Positions 21,089 to 29,322 are shown, numbered from the stretch's first letter. The stretch: DNA of 33,125 nt from Gemmatimonadota bacterium (GCA_003220795.1 QHTK01000022.1:1-33125), one strand, 5' to 3'. Numbers and translations: made by a program. Notes: generated from the sequence alone by a model not told the origin.

Positions 21089-21691
21089 CTAGGGTGCCAC
21101 CCGCCGGGTCCCGTTCCCCTGGTAGGCGTAGCGGAAGGTGATGCACGCCGTCCCGGCGTCCCGGCAGTAGTAGGTGAGCAGCTCGAGTTTGGCGTACTTC
21201 CCCCGGGGGGTCCGCACGCCGTAGACGTGGTGTTTCGAGGTCAGCAGATGGCTGAGCATGCTGTAGGCGTACCACTTCCCGACGGCGGGATTGGTGGAGT
21301 CCGGTGCGGGGCTCTTGTCGGCGTAGCCTGTGGCCGGGAGCTCGACGACGGAGTCGAACGGCAGCGGTCCCAGGTCGACGATGCCGCCGCCCGGCGCGGT
21401 AATCAGGTGGAAGCGACGAAAGGCCAGGTCCCAGGGCCCGGAATCCACGGTGGCGTTCCGGCCGAAGTCGAACCGGCGCCACCGATCCGTGGCCGAGGCG
21501 TCGAGCGTATAGGTCCCCGGGCCGACGAGCGAGTCGCCTACGACGGCGGGCGGGGCCCTGGTCAGCGCGAAGGCGGGATACTCAGGGCTCGTGAGCGACC
21601 CGATCACGAGGGACGCGACGAGCAGCAGGAACGCGGCACCGATCACGAGCACGAGGATGGGTGGGCGCGCGGCTCCGCTCCGCCCGGTCAC
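21089..21691 (-). CDS. HmuY-like membrane-anchored protein
   Basis: 200 residues. Residues about 11-32 are a single hydrophobic anchor (PPILVLVIGAAFLLLVASLVIGSL). The rest resembles the HmuY domain: TDRWRRFDFGRN, SGPWDLAFRRFHLITAPGGGIVDLG, then KWYAYSMLSHLLTSKHHVYGVRTPRGKYAKLELLTYYC and ACITFRYAYQGNG. HmuY proteins bind heme at the surface of Bacteroidetes, but many distant members are uncharacterised, and the paired heme-ligand histidines of P. gingivalis HmuY are not obvious here. The GTG at 21691 overlaps the pruA stop (GTGA), so the pair is co-transcribed. Cys pair in YYCRDAGTAC may form a disulfide. Confidence 0.78.
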   Translation of the reverse strand: MTGRSGAARPPILVLVIGAAFLLLVASLVIGSLTSPEYPAFALTRAPPAVVGDSLVGPGTYTLDASATDRWRRFDFGRNATVDSGPWDLAFRRFHLITAPGGGIVDLGPLPFDSVVELPATGYADKSPAPDSTNPAVGKWYAYSMLSHLLTSKHHVYGVRTPRGKYAKLELLTYYCRDAGTACITFRYAYQGNGTRRVAP

Positions 21692-23316
21692 GCCTCGGCC
21701 ATGAAGGGGTAGCGGAAGGTCCGGGGCGGGACGAAGTTCTCTTTCAGGGCGCGCGGACTGACCCAGCGGATCAGGTTGAGCAGGCTGCCGGCCTTATCGT
21801 TGGTGCCGCTGGCGCGGGCTCCGCCGAAGGGCTGCTGTCCCACCACCGCGCCCGTCGGCTTGTCGTTTACGTAGAAATTTCCGGCGGCATAGCGGAGCGA
21901 CGCCTGGGCCTCGTCCACGGCGCGGCGGTCCTGTGCGAACACCGCACCGGTGAGGGCGTACGGGGACGTCTGGTCCACCAGCCGCACGGTCTCCGCCCAG
22001 CGACCCTCCGGATATACGTACAGCGAGAGCACGGGACCGAAGATCTCCTCGCACATGGTGCGATACGCGGGGTTGTCGGTCTGGATGAGGGTCGGCTCGA
22101 TGAAGTAGCCGTCCGCATCGTCCGCGCCACCGCCGGCGAGCACTGTGACGCCCGGTGTGTGCTTGGCAGCGTCGAGGTAGCCCTTGATCTTGTCGAACGC
22201 CTTTCGGTCGATGACCGCGCCCATGAAGTTTGTGAAATCGGCCGGGTCGCCCATCTTCACCTCGTCGAGCGTCGCGAGCACCCGCTCCCGCAGCCGGGGC
22301 CACAAGGTGTCCGGCACGTAGGCGCGCGAGGCGGCGCTGCACTTCTGCCCCTGGTACTCATACGCCCCCCGCACTATGGCCGCCGCGAGGGCGTCCACGT
22401 CGGCGCTGGCGTGCGCCAGGATGAAGTCCTTGCCGCCCGTCTCTCCCACCAGCCGCGGGTAGCCGGCGTAGCTCGAGAGACGTTCGCCCACGCGGTTCCA
22501 GAGCGCCTGGAACACCTCCGTGGAGCCGGTGAAGTGGATCCCGGCAAGGGCGCGGTCGAGCAGCAGACTATCGGAGATCTGCACCGCTGGGCCGGGCACG
22601 AAGTTGATGACGCCCGGTGGCAGGCCGGCTTCCTCGAGCAGCTTGAGGATGAAATAGTTCGAGAAGACCGCCGTCGCGGCCGGCTTCCAGACCACGGTGT
22701 TGCCCATGAGCGCGGGCGCCGTGGGGAGGTTGCCGCCGATCGACGTGAAGTTGAACGGGGTGATCGCGTACACGAACCCCTCGAGCGGGCGGTAGTCGAG
22801 GAGGTTCCAGGTACCGGGCGCGGAGATCGGCTGCTCGGCATACAGCCGCTCCGCGAAGTGCGGGTTGAAGCGCCAGAAATCGATCAGCTCGCACGCCGCA
22901 TCGATCTCCGCCTGGTGCGCGGTCTTCGACTGCCCGAGCATCGTCGCCGCATTGACGATGGGGCGGTACCGCGTGGCGAGGAGCTCCGCTGCTTTGAGGA
23001 AAACGGCCGCGCGGCGCCCCAGGTCCCACCCGGACCAGTCGTGCCACGCTTCGCCCGCCGCCGCGATCGCCGCCCGCACCTCCGCCGGCCCTCCCTGATG
23101 CACCTTGGCGAGCACGTGGTGGTGGCAGTGGGGCATCACGGCGTCGATGGTCTTGCCGGTGCGGACCTCCTTTCCGCCGATTACGAGCGGGATCTCCAGT
23201 TGGCGGGAGGAGAGGTCCTTGAGCGTCCGCTTCAGCTCCAGGCGCTCGGTGGTACCGGGGGCGTAGGAGAGGACTGGCTCGTTGACCGGAACCGGTATCA
23301 TGGGAGTGGCGTTCAT
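21688..23316 (-). CDS. pruA: L-glutamate gamma-semialdehyde dehydrogenase (1-pyrroline-5-carboxylate dehydrogenase)
   Basis: Oxidises glutamate semialdehyde to glutamate with NAD+, the second step of proline breakdown. The 542-residue product is of the stand-alone ALDH4 type. Catalytic residues are Cys326 in YQGQKCSAAS and Glu292 in LVGETGGKD; ITPFNFTSIGGNLPTAPALMGNTVVWKP is the cofactor and inhibitor-specific block typical of this enzyme, and QQPFGGARASGTNDKAG lies near the end. The ATG at 23316 is used, although no ribosome-binding site precedes it; the upstream frame runs into a repeat. No proline dehydrogenase (putA/prodh) is in the window. The last bases overlap a HmuY-like gene. Confidence 0.94.
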   Translation of the reverse strand: MNATPMIPVPVNEPVLSYAPGTTERLELKRTLKDLSSRQLEIPLVIGGKEVRTGKTIDAVMPHCHHHVLAKVHQGGPAEVRAAIAAAGEAWHDWSGWDLGRRAAVFLKAAELLATRYRPIVNAATMLGQSKTAHQAEIDAACELIDFWRFNPHFAERLYAEQPISAPGTWNLLDYRPLEGFVYAITPFNFTSIGGNLPTAPALMGNTVVWKPAATAVFSNYFILKLLEEAGLPPGVINFVPGPAVQISDSLLLDRALAGIHFTGSTEVFQALWNRVGERLSSYAGYPRLVGETGGKDFILAHASADVDALAAAIVRGAYEYQGQKCSAASRAYVPDTLWPRLRERVLATLDEVKMGDPADFTNFMGAVIDRKAFDKIKGYLDAAKHTPGVTVLAGGGADDADGYFIEPTLIQTDNPAYRTMCEEIFGPVLSLYVYPEGRWAETVRLVDQTSPYALTGAVFAQDRRAVDEAQASLRYAAGNFYVNDKPTGAVVGQQPFGGARASGTNDKAGSLLNLIRWVSPRALKENFVPPRTFRYPFMAEA

Positions 23317-23329
23317 GCGGAGGAATCTA

Positions 23330-23409
23330 ATTGCGGATTGCGGATTGCGGATTGCGGAATCCCTCCGCGACGCGACCCAATCCGCAATCGACAATCCGAA
23401 ATCCGCAAT
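23330..23409. repeat. Inverted repeat made of ATTGCGG heptads
   Basis: Four perfect tandem copies of ATTGCGG (23330-23357), a spacer of about 21 bases, then a right arm (23379-23409) of AATCCGCAAT units. The reverse complement of the right arm matches the left in about 26 of 28 positions. The element takes up almost all of the 93-base gap between the divergent pruA and VOC genes and touches the VOC ATG. REP-like elements built from this heptad-type unit recur in other genomes, but I cannot test copy number here. Confidence 0.8.
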
Positions 23410-23883
23410 ATGATCCATCCCCAAACCCGCATCGGCCACGTCCACCTTACGGTGGCCGACCTGGACCGCGCCCTCGGGTTCTATCGGGATGTGCTCGGCT
23501 TCGAGGTTACGACGCGGTACGGCACCGATGCCGTGTTTCTCTCAGCCGGCGGCTACCATCACCACATCGGCCTCAATACCTGGGCGGGCCGGGGGGCGTC
23601 GCCCCCGCCTCCGGGGACGACCGGGTTGTACCACCTCGCCATCCTGTTGCCCGATCGACGGGCGCTCGCGGCCGTCGTGCGAGGGATCATCGACGCGGGG
23701 ATCCCGCTCGAGGGCGCCGCAGACCACGGCGTCAGCGAAGCCGTGTACCTGCGCGACCCCGACGGCAACGGTGTCGAGCTGTATCGCGACCGACCGGAAA
23801 GTGAATGGCCGCGCGCACCCGACGGGCAGCTCGTCATGTACACGCGGCCACTCGACCTCGCGGCGCTAGTGGCTGCGCAATAG
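23410..23883 (+). CDS. VOC/glyoxalase family protein (extradiol-dioxygenase-like)
   Basis: 157 residues with one VOC module pair. RIGHVHLTVADLDRALGFYRDVLGFEV at the start carries the first metal-ligand His, GLYHLAILLPDRRALA carries the second, and YLRDPDGNGVELYRDRP carries the Glu, giving the usual 2-His-1-Glu arrangement. The segment LSAGGYHHHIGLNTWAGRGA is typical of CatE-type ring-cleavage relatives. Substrate cannot be inferred. The ATG directly follows the heptad repeat, with no ribosome-binding site of its own. The 3' end overlaps the M28 gene on the other strand by 18 bases. Confidence 0.87.
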   Translation: MIHPQTRIGHVHLTVADLDRALGFYRDVLGFEVTTRYGTDAVFLSAGGYHHHIGLNTWAGRGASPPPPGTTGLYHLAILLPDRRALAAVVRGIIDAGIPLEGAADHGVSEAVYLRDPDGNGVELYRDRPESEWPRAPDGQLVMYTRPLDLAALVAAQ

Positions 23884-25404
23884 CTCCGGCGACACGGTCG
23901 CCGCCACGATCGGCTGCACCGGCAGCCGTTTCTCCCAGCGCGCCAGCAGCTCCGGCAGGTTCGCCAGCTCGAACGCGGAGACCGCGATCACGGCGGACCC
24001 CTGCATCAGGTCCGCGGCGATGGCCTTGTCGTAGGTGTCCGACTGGGAGTGATGCGTGTGGTTGTAGCCGCGGGTGAGCTGGTTGAAGTTGAACCCCGGC
24101 ACGCCGTAGGGGATGAACGACAGGTGATCGGTGCCGCCCTTGACGGCGTCGGTGATGGTATCGGCGTTGAGGCGGTGGACCGGCGCGAGCAGCGTGCGCC
24201 ACAGGGCGTAGGCTTCCAGGTGACCCTGCAGCGCCATCCCGGTGATGGCTCCCGCGCCGTTATCGAGCACGATCACCGCCTGGACCGAATCCGCGTCCGC
24301 GGCGTGCGCCTCGGCGTATTTCCGCGAGCCGATCAACCCCTGTTCTTCTCCCGTGAAGAGAATGAAGCGGACGGTGCGTTTCGGCTTGAGCCCCGATTGC
24401 GCGATGATGCGGGCGGCTTCCAACGTGGCGATGGAGCCGGTGCCGTTGTCGGTCGCGCCCGTCCCCAGGTCCCAGGAATCGAGGTGCGCGCCCACGATCA
24501 CGACCTGCCCTGGGCGCTCGCTCCCCCGCAGCTCGGCGACCGTGTTCCACTGCGGCACTGAGTCCTTCATGTTCAGCGTGTTCTGGATGTTCGCCTCGAG
24601 GCGGGGCGTCACGCCCGCTGCGAGCAGCCGGTCGAACAGCGCGTACTCCTCGTGAGCCACGACGACCTGCGGCAGCGGCAGGACCCGCGTGGGCGAGCCG
24701 CTCATGTTGAGCAGGTCCTGCTCTTTGCCGGCATCGAGCAGGATGCCGAGCGCTCCGGCGTTCCGCAACAAGAACGGCTGATCGGTGTTGAACTGCATGA
24801 TGCGGGCGCGGGTAGCGGAATCGAGGCGCTGTCCACCTCCCACGAATCCGCGGAACGCCGCCCGTTGCCGCTCCGAGTCGGCCGCCGTCATCGGGGGCCC
24901 GTCGTTGTTCCACACGAACTGGGGCGGCCGCAACATGACCCAGGCGCCCTTCACTCGGGCCCTGTTCGCCTCAATGCTCTCGGCCGTGCTGGCGTCGATG
25001 CGCACCACCGGCCCGCTCACGGTCTTGCCATTCGTGCCCGGCGCCCACGCCCAGCTCGCGGCCACGACGTCGTGCATGCGGGGCGCGACGAGGCGCATCC
25101 ACATCGGCCCCCGGGTCCACGTGCCGCCGAAGTTCCACTGCTCGAGGCGCGCGTCGAGTCCGTACTCCTTGAATTTGGCCAGCGTCCAGTCGTTGGCGGC
25201 GCGGGCGGCGGGCGAGCCGGTCAGGCGAGGCCCGACGACGTCGGTGAGGTGCTGCAGGTTCGCCATCGCCTGCGAGTGGGTGAGGGCCTGATCGATGAGC
25301 ACGCCTGCCCCGCTCGTGTCCACCGTCGGGGTCTGGGCGGCAACGGGTCGGGGAGCGAGCGCGACGAGCAACGCGGTCGCCGCGGCGATACATGAGCGGT
25401 TCAC
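23866..25404 (-). CDS. M28-family zinc metallopeptidase (carboxypeptidase Q-like), exported
   Basis: 512 residues with a signal peptide (IAAATALLVALAPRPVAAQ). The PA-type lid region and M28 catalytic core follow: GAHLDSWDLG (first zinc His), ATDNGTG (bridging Asp), FTGEEQGLIGS (catalytic Glu and zinc Glu), a later Asp in TDHLSF, and THHSQSDTYD (final His). The order matches M28 aminopeptidases/carboxypeptidase Q that trim peptides in the periplasm or outside. The GTG at 25404 has GAGAGGGA about six bases upstream and gives a proper signal peptide. The stop lies inside the convergent VOC gene. It is a single-gene unit as far as can be seen. Confidence 0.93.
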   Translation of the reverse strand: MNRSCIAAATALLVALAPRPVAAQTPTVDTSGAGVLIDQALTHSQAMANLQHLTDVVGPRLTGSPAARAANDWTLAKFKEYGLDARLEQWNFGGTWTRGPMWMRLVAPRMHDVVAASWAWAPGTNGKTVSGPVVRIDASTAESIEANRARVKGAWVMLRPPQFVWNNDGPPMTAADSERQRAAFRGFVGGGQRLDSATRARIMQFNTDQPFLLRNAGALGILLDAGKEQDLLNMSGSPTRVLPLPQVVVAHEEYALFDRLLAAGVTPRLEANIQNTLNMKDSVPQWNTVAELRGSERPGQVVIVGAHLDSWDLGTGATDNGTGSIATLEAARIIAQSGLKPKRTVRFILFTGEEQGLIGSRKYAEAHAADADSVQAVIVLDNGAGAITGMALQGHLEAYALWRTLLAPVHRLNADTITDAVKGGTDHLSFIPYGVPGFNFNQLTRGYNHTHHSQSDTYDKAIAADLMQGSAVIAVSAFELANLPELLARWEKRLPVQPIVAATVSPELLRSH

Positions 25405-25433
25405 GGGAGTCCCTCTCAGGAAGTCCGTATTCC

Positions 25434-25466
25434 CTAACGTTACGCGCGGCGGGGGAGACGCGTTAG
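25434..25466 (-). other. Short inverted repeat at the histidine-kinase 3' end
   Basis: CTAACG (25434-25439) and CGTTAG (25461-25466), arms of six bases with a GC-rich centre, spanning the stop codon of the kinase at 25463-25465 and the gap before the M28 gene. It may act as a weak terminator. No U-run. Confidence 0.3.
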
Positions 25467-26635
25467 GCGGCGGACGGCTCTCCTGCCCGGCGCGCATCCA
25501 CGGAGCGTTGCGGTGGGACGGGGAGGGTCACGGTGACGGTCGTGCCGCCGCCGGGTCGCGAGTCGACGGCGATGCTGCCTCCGAACATGTTGCGCACCAC
25601 GCTCTGCACCACCACCAGCCCCATCCCGCTTCCCTCCCCAAACTCCTTGGTGGTGAACCCCGGCTCGAAGATGCGCTCCAGGTCTTCGGCGCGGATGCCC
25701 GCGCCCTCGTCACGCACGGTGAGCCGCAGCGACCCGGCGGTCTGCTCCAGGCCCACGCGGATGGGCGCCTGCCGACCGATGCTGGCATCGGCTGCGTTCC
25801 GGATCAGGTTCACGAGCATGTCGTACAGCGCGTTCGGGTCGCCCTTGAGATAGACCTCCTCGAGCGTGAAGGCGAACTCGAGGGGGATTTTCTTGTCCTT
25901 GAGGACGCGGCTCTCGAGCGTGCAGCAGGAGCGGACCACCCGTACGGCGTCGAACCGCTCCGACCGCGCCAGCGTGCCCCGGGCGCGGTCCTTGATGGCA
26001 CGCAGGAAGTTGACCCCGCGGTCGATATCGTCGACGACCTGACCCAGCTCGTCGAGCATCTCGAGCCGCCGCGCGGCGGCGACCTCGGTCCAGCGGCCCA
26101 GGGCCTCCATGGCGAGCTGCAGACCGGCGCGCGCCGCCGTCAACGGATTCGACACCTCGTGCGCGATGATCCCCGGCAACGTGGCCAGGTCCTGCAGCGG
26201 GTCCGTCCGCTTGGGAACGGGTGCGGCTGGCAGCTCGCGACGGTCGAGCAGCCCGAGGCAGAGGCCCGCGAGCTCGAGCGTGAGGCGCTCCCGGCTGCGG
26301 CGTTCCCGCCCCTCGGGGGGCGGAGACGGCGGGCGGGTGCGCACCGGGGCGACCACCCAGTACCCCTCAGAGGCACGGGAGCCTACGAAGCGGCTGCCCT
26401 GGACGATCTGGATGCCCCAGCGCCGCAGCGTGGAGTCGACGTCGAGCTTGCTGTCGTGATGGGCCGGGGCGGGGGCGCTCGAAGCCTGGGGCTCGAGCTC
26501 GGCGCGCGCCGACACTTCCCACACCGTGACGGGCCGGCCGCCCAGCGCGATGCTCGCTTGCCGCAGGATCTCGCGCCTGCCCTCAACGAAGGTCTCTGGT
26601 CCGCTCACCGAGGCTCCGCCGGTCACCACCGGCAT
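25463..26635 (-). CDS. Cytoplasmic sensor histidine kinase
   Basis: 390 residues without membrane segments. The N-terminal 140 residues are not recognised (they contain VWEVSARAELEP and a WGIQIVQG...YWVVAPV stretch). The dimerisation region follows, with phosphoacceptor His159 in LPGIIAHEVSNPLTAARAG. The ATPase domain has an N-box (DMLVNLIRNAADA), G1 (DEGAGI), F-box (IFEPGFTTKEFGEGSG) and G2 (MGLVV). I use the ATG at 26635; a GTG at 26608 has GGAG five bases upstream and is a real alternative. Its response regulator is not adjacent. The gene is divergent from the NagB fusion, across a gap with two hairpins. Confidence 0.88.
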   Translation of the reverse strand: MPVVTGGASVSGPETFVEGRREILRQASIALGGRPVTVWEVSARAELEPQASSAPAPAHHDSKLDVDSTLRRWGIQIVQGSRFVGSRASEGYWVVAPVRTRPPSPPPEGRERRSRERLTLELAGLCLGLLDRRELPAAPVPKRTDPLQDLATLPGIIAHEVSNPLTAARAGLQLAMEALGRWTEVAAARRLEMLDELGQVVDDIDRGVNFLRAIKDRARGTLARSERFDAVRVVRSCCTLESRVLKDKKIPLEFAFTLEEVYLKGDPNALYDMLVNLIRNAADASIGRQAPIRVGLEQTAGSLRLTVRDEGAGIRAEDLERIFEPGFTTKEFGEGSGMGLVVVQSVVRNMFGGSIAVDSRPGGGTTVTVTLPVPPQRSVDARRAGEPSAA

Positions 26636-26674
26636 GCATAAGGGGGGCGCGTATCTACATATGCGATATCCGTG

Positions 26675-26705
26675 CCGTTGCGTCAAGCAACGGGGCTTGA
26701 AGCCC
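26675..26705. repeat. Two tandem hairpins between divergent kinase and nagB genes
   Basis: CCGTTGC-GTCAA-GCAACGG (26675-26693) is a perfect 7-bp stem, directly joined to the palindrome GGGCTTGAAGCCC (26693-26705). A TTT follows on the plus strand. They lie upstream of the nagB promoter candidate. They could be a repeat, an operator or a remnant terminator; the sequence resembles REP-type units. Confidence 0.5.
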
Positions 26706-26706
26706 T

Positions 26707-26736
26707 TTGGCGGGCTGTCGTTGCGTGACGTATTCT
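26707..26736 (+). promoter_or_regulatory. Candidate promoter for the nagB-kinase-regulator operon
   Basis: TTGGCG (26707-26712), 18-base spacer, TATTCT (26731-26736), and seven bases to the ATG at 26744. No ribosome-binding site is present, so a leaderless start is likely. Confidence 0.45.
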
Positions 26737-26743
26737 TCTTTTC

Positions 26744-28648
26744 ATGCTGCCCACCGGAGCCCAACCGGTCGTCCGGGCCGCAGTCGAGGGCCCGCGCGAG
26801 CGCGAGCGCATCCGTACGCTCGTGGTCTCCGACCACGACGATCTCGCCGCCCTCCTCGCCGAGCGCATCGTCGACACGATCCGGCGCGGGGTGGCTGCGA
26901 ACGGCCGCTGCGTGCTGGGGCTCGCCACCGGCAGCACCCCGCTCGGGATCTACCGTGAGCTGATCCGGCGGCACCGGGCAGGGGAAGTCGACTTCGCGGC
27001 GGTGACGACGTTCAACCTCGACGAGTACTACCCGATGGTGCCCGACAGCCCGCACAGCTACCGGCGCTACATGTGGGAGAACTTCTTCGCCCACGTGAAC
27101 ATCAAGCCGGAGAGCGTGCACATCCCCGATGGGAGCACGCCGCGCGAGCGCCTGGCGGAGCACTGCGCGGCGTACGAGCAGGCCATCGTCCACGCCGGCG
27201 GCATCGACGTCCAGATTCTGGGGATCGGCAAGAGCGGGCATATCGGCTTCAACGAGCCCGGCTCCCCGCCGGACTCGCGCACGCGGCTGGTGACGCTCGA
27301 CACGGTCACACGCCGGGACGCGGCGGCGGATTTCTTCGGCGAGGACAACGTGCCGCGCGAGGCGATCACGATGGGCGTGGCGACGATCCTCCAGGCCCGG
27401 GAGATCGCCCTGATCGCCACCGGCGAGCACAAAGCGGACGTCGTGCAGCGTGCCGTGGAAGGCGAGCCGTCCCCCGACGTCGCCGCCACGTTCCTGCAAG
27501 GCCACCCCCACGCCGCGGCATACCTCGACCTGGCGGCGGCGGCGGAGCTGACGCGCATCAAGACCCCCTGGCTGCTCGAGCCGGTGGAGTGGACGCCCGC
27601 CATGACCGAGCGCGCCGTCGTGTGGCTCGCCGAGCAGGCGGGCAAAGCGGTCCTGAAGCTCACCGCCCGGGACTACTCGGAGAACCACCTGAGCCCGTTG
27701 CTCGCGAAATACGGCGCCCCGGGACCGGTCAACGGCATCGTGTTCAACCGGCTGCGGGACAAGATCCGGGGTCGCCGCAAGCTGCCGTCGCGCCAGCGCA
27801 TCCTCGTCTTCTCACCGCATCCGGACGACGACGTGATCTCAATGGGCGGGATCCTGCGCAAGCTGTGGGAGAACGAAAACGCAATCGTCGTCGCCTACAT
27901 GACGAGCGGCAACATCGCCGTTTTCGATCACGACGTGCAGCGGCAGCTGGACTTCGTGGAGCGCGCCGCCGAAGCGCTCGGGATCGACCGCGCGGCGGTG
28001 CGGCGGGTACGCGACGCCGTCGAGGCGAGTTTCGAGCGCAAAGGGCCGGGGGGCATCGACCTGCCGGTCGTTCAAGACTTGAAGCAGATGATCCGCGAGG
28101 CGGAGGCGATCTCGGCGCTCGAGTCCGTGGGGCTGCCGCGCGGCGCCGCCCGGTTCCTCAATTTGCCCTTCTACCGCACGGGCGAAGTCCGCAAGCGCCC
28201 GATCGGGGACGAGGACGTCGCGCTGGTGCGCGCGCTCCTCGAGGAAGTGCGCCCCGACCTCGTGTTCGTCGCGGGCGACTTGTCCGATCCGCACGGCACG
28301 CACCGGATGTGCAAGGCGGCGGTGGAGCGCGCCCTGGAAGGCTACACCGCGACCCGGCCTCAGGTCTGGCTGTACCGCGGCGCGTGGCAGGAGTGGCCCA
28401 TCACGCAGGCCGACGTGCTGGTGCCGCTGTCGCAGGACGAGCTGCGGGCCAAGATCTTCGCCATCTTCAAGCACCAATCGCAAAAGGACACGGCCCCCTT
28501 CCCCGGGGGGCACGACGACCGGGAATTCTGGCAGCGGGTCGAGGCCCGCAACATCGAGACAGCGGCGCGGGCGGACCGGCTGGGGCTGCCCGAGTACTTC
28601 GCGATGGAGGCGTACGTGGTGGACCGTGACGGCCCCCCGGGACGCTGA
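26744..28648 (+). CDS. Glucosamine-6-phosphate deaminase-like/PIG-L deacetylase fusion protein
   Basis: 634 residues in two domains. Residues about 25-290 are NagB-like: GLATGSTPLGIYREL, FNLDEYYPM and LGIGKSGHIGFNEPGS. The catalytic Asp141 of E. coli NagB is Ser164 here, while the His (166) and Glu (171) remain; as I recall, GIG-x-x-GHIGFNEPGS is normal for this fused subfamily. Residues about 345-600 are a PIG-L/LmbE domain with the metal motif FSPHPDDDVISMGG and later DPHGTH. PIG-L enzymes deacetylate N-acetylglucosaminyl groups, so the fusion may process amino-sugar phosphates, but the reaction is not known for this type. It shares 23 bases with the next gene. Confidence 0.9.
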   Translation: MLPTGAQPVVRAAVEGPRERERIRTLVVSDHDDLAALLAERIVDTIRRGVAANGRCVLGLATGSTPLGIYRELIRRHRAGEVDFAAVTTFNLDEYYPMVPDSPHSYRRYMWENFFAHVNIKPESVHIPDGSTPRERLAEHCAAYEQAIVHAGGIDVQILGIGKSGHIGFNEPGSPPDSRTRLVTLDTVTRRDAAADFFGEDNVPREAITMGVATILQAREIALIATGEHKADVVQRAVEGEPSPDVAATFLQGHPHAAAYLDLAAAAELTRIKTPWLLEPVEWTPAMTERAVVWLAEQAGKAVLKLTARDYSENHLSPLLAKYGAPGPVNGIVFNRLRDKIRGRRKLPSRQRILVFSPHPDDDVISMGGILRKLWENENAIVVAYMTSGNIAVFDHDVQRQLDFVERAAEALGIDRAAVRRVRDAVEASFERKGPGGIDLPVVQDLKQMIREAEAISALESVGLPRGAARFLNLPFYRTGEVRKRPIGDEDVALVRALLEEVRPDLVFVAGDLSDPHGTHRMCKAAVERALEGYTATRPQVWLYRGAWQEWPITQADVLVPLSQDELRAKIFAIFKHQSQKDTAPFPGGHDDREFWQRVEARNIETAARADRLGLPEYFAMEAYVVDRDGPPGR

Positions 28649-29312
28649 AGCCCGGGCCGCCTCGCGGCGCCTCCTGGCAACGAGCGAGCGGGAGCTGCAG
28701 CGGATCGTTCTCGACATGCACGACGGCCCGGTGCAGGACATCTTCGCGGCCCTGTCACAACTGCAGGTGCTCGAGCGCTCGCTCGCCGGCGATGCCATGG
28801 CGCAGCAGCGCGCCAATCAGGCGGTGCAGCTGCTGGAGCGCGCGCTCGGCGAGATCCGCAACTTCATCGGGGCGTTTCGGCCGCCGGGCTTCGAGCGCCG
28901 CGCCTTGGGCGAGATCGTCGAGGGACTGGCCGTGCAGCACGAGACGCTCACCGACCAGGGGGTCGAGCTCGACCTCCCGACCGACCTCGGCGACTGCGCG
29001 CTCCCGACCAAGATCGCGATCTACCGCATCCTGCAGGAAGCACTCGCCAACGGCCACCGTCACTCCGGGGCCTCGCGCCAGCGGTTGACGGTCCACCGGC
29101 GCGGCAGCGCCATCGCGCTGACGGTCTCGGACGACGGCAAGGGCTTCGACCCCCAGCGGGTGCTGGCGAGTGAAGCGGACGTCGGCGTGGAGGGCGGACA
29201 CTTCGGGCTGCGGGGCATCCAGGATCGCGTGGCGATGCTGGGCGGATCGTTCGCGATCGACAGCGCCCCGGGGCGCGGCACCTCGCTCACCGTCACCCTG
29301 CCGGCGGAGTGA
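28626..29312 (+). CDS. NarL-type sensor histidine kinase (soluble, no sensor domain)
   Basis: 228 residues. The HisKA_3 region has His32 in VLDMHDGPVQDIFAALSQL, the DHD-x-x-Q-like box of the NarX/DesK group. An ATPase domain follows, with N-box LQEALANGHRHSGAS and G-boxes DDGKGFDP and GGHFGLRGIQDR. No membrane or PAS domain is present, so it depends on a partner for input or senses in the cytosol. The GTG at 28626 lies inside the last codons of the NagB fusion. It is followed 10 bases later by its cognate LuxR-type regulator. Confidence 0.88.
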   Translation: MTAPRDAEARAASRRLLATSERELQRIVLDMHDGPVQDIFAALSQLQVLERSLAGDAMAQQRANQAVQLLERALGEIRNFIGAFRPPGFERRALGEIVEGLAVQHETLTDQGVELDLPTDLGDCALPTKIAIYRILQEALANGHRHSGASRQRLTVHRRGSAIALTVSDDGKGFDPQRVLASEADVGVEGGHFGLRGIQDRVAMLGGSFAIDSAPGRGTSLTVTLPAE

Positions 29313-29322
29313 CAAACCCGCC

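Noticed and set aside
21661..23409. Long plus-strand frame running into the VOC gene
   Set aside because: The first 580 codons are antisense to pruA; only the part from 23410 matches a family.
23330..23409. Possible CRISPR-like array
   Set aside because: Seven-base tandem repeats and an inverted arm, without spacers or cas genes, are a simple repeat hairpin.
27073..28629. 518-codon plus-strand frame within the NagB fusion
   Set aside because: It is an out-of-frame Arg/Gly-rich shadow; the 26744 frame holds all motifs.
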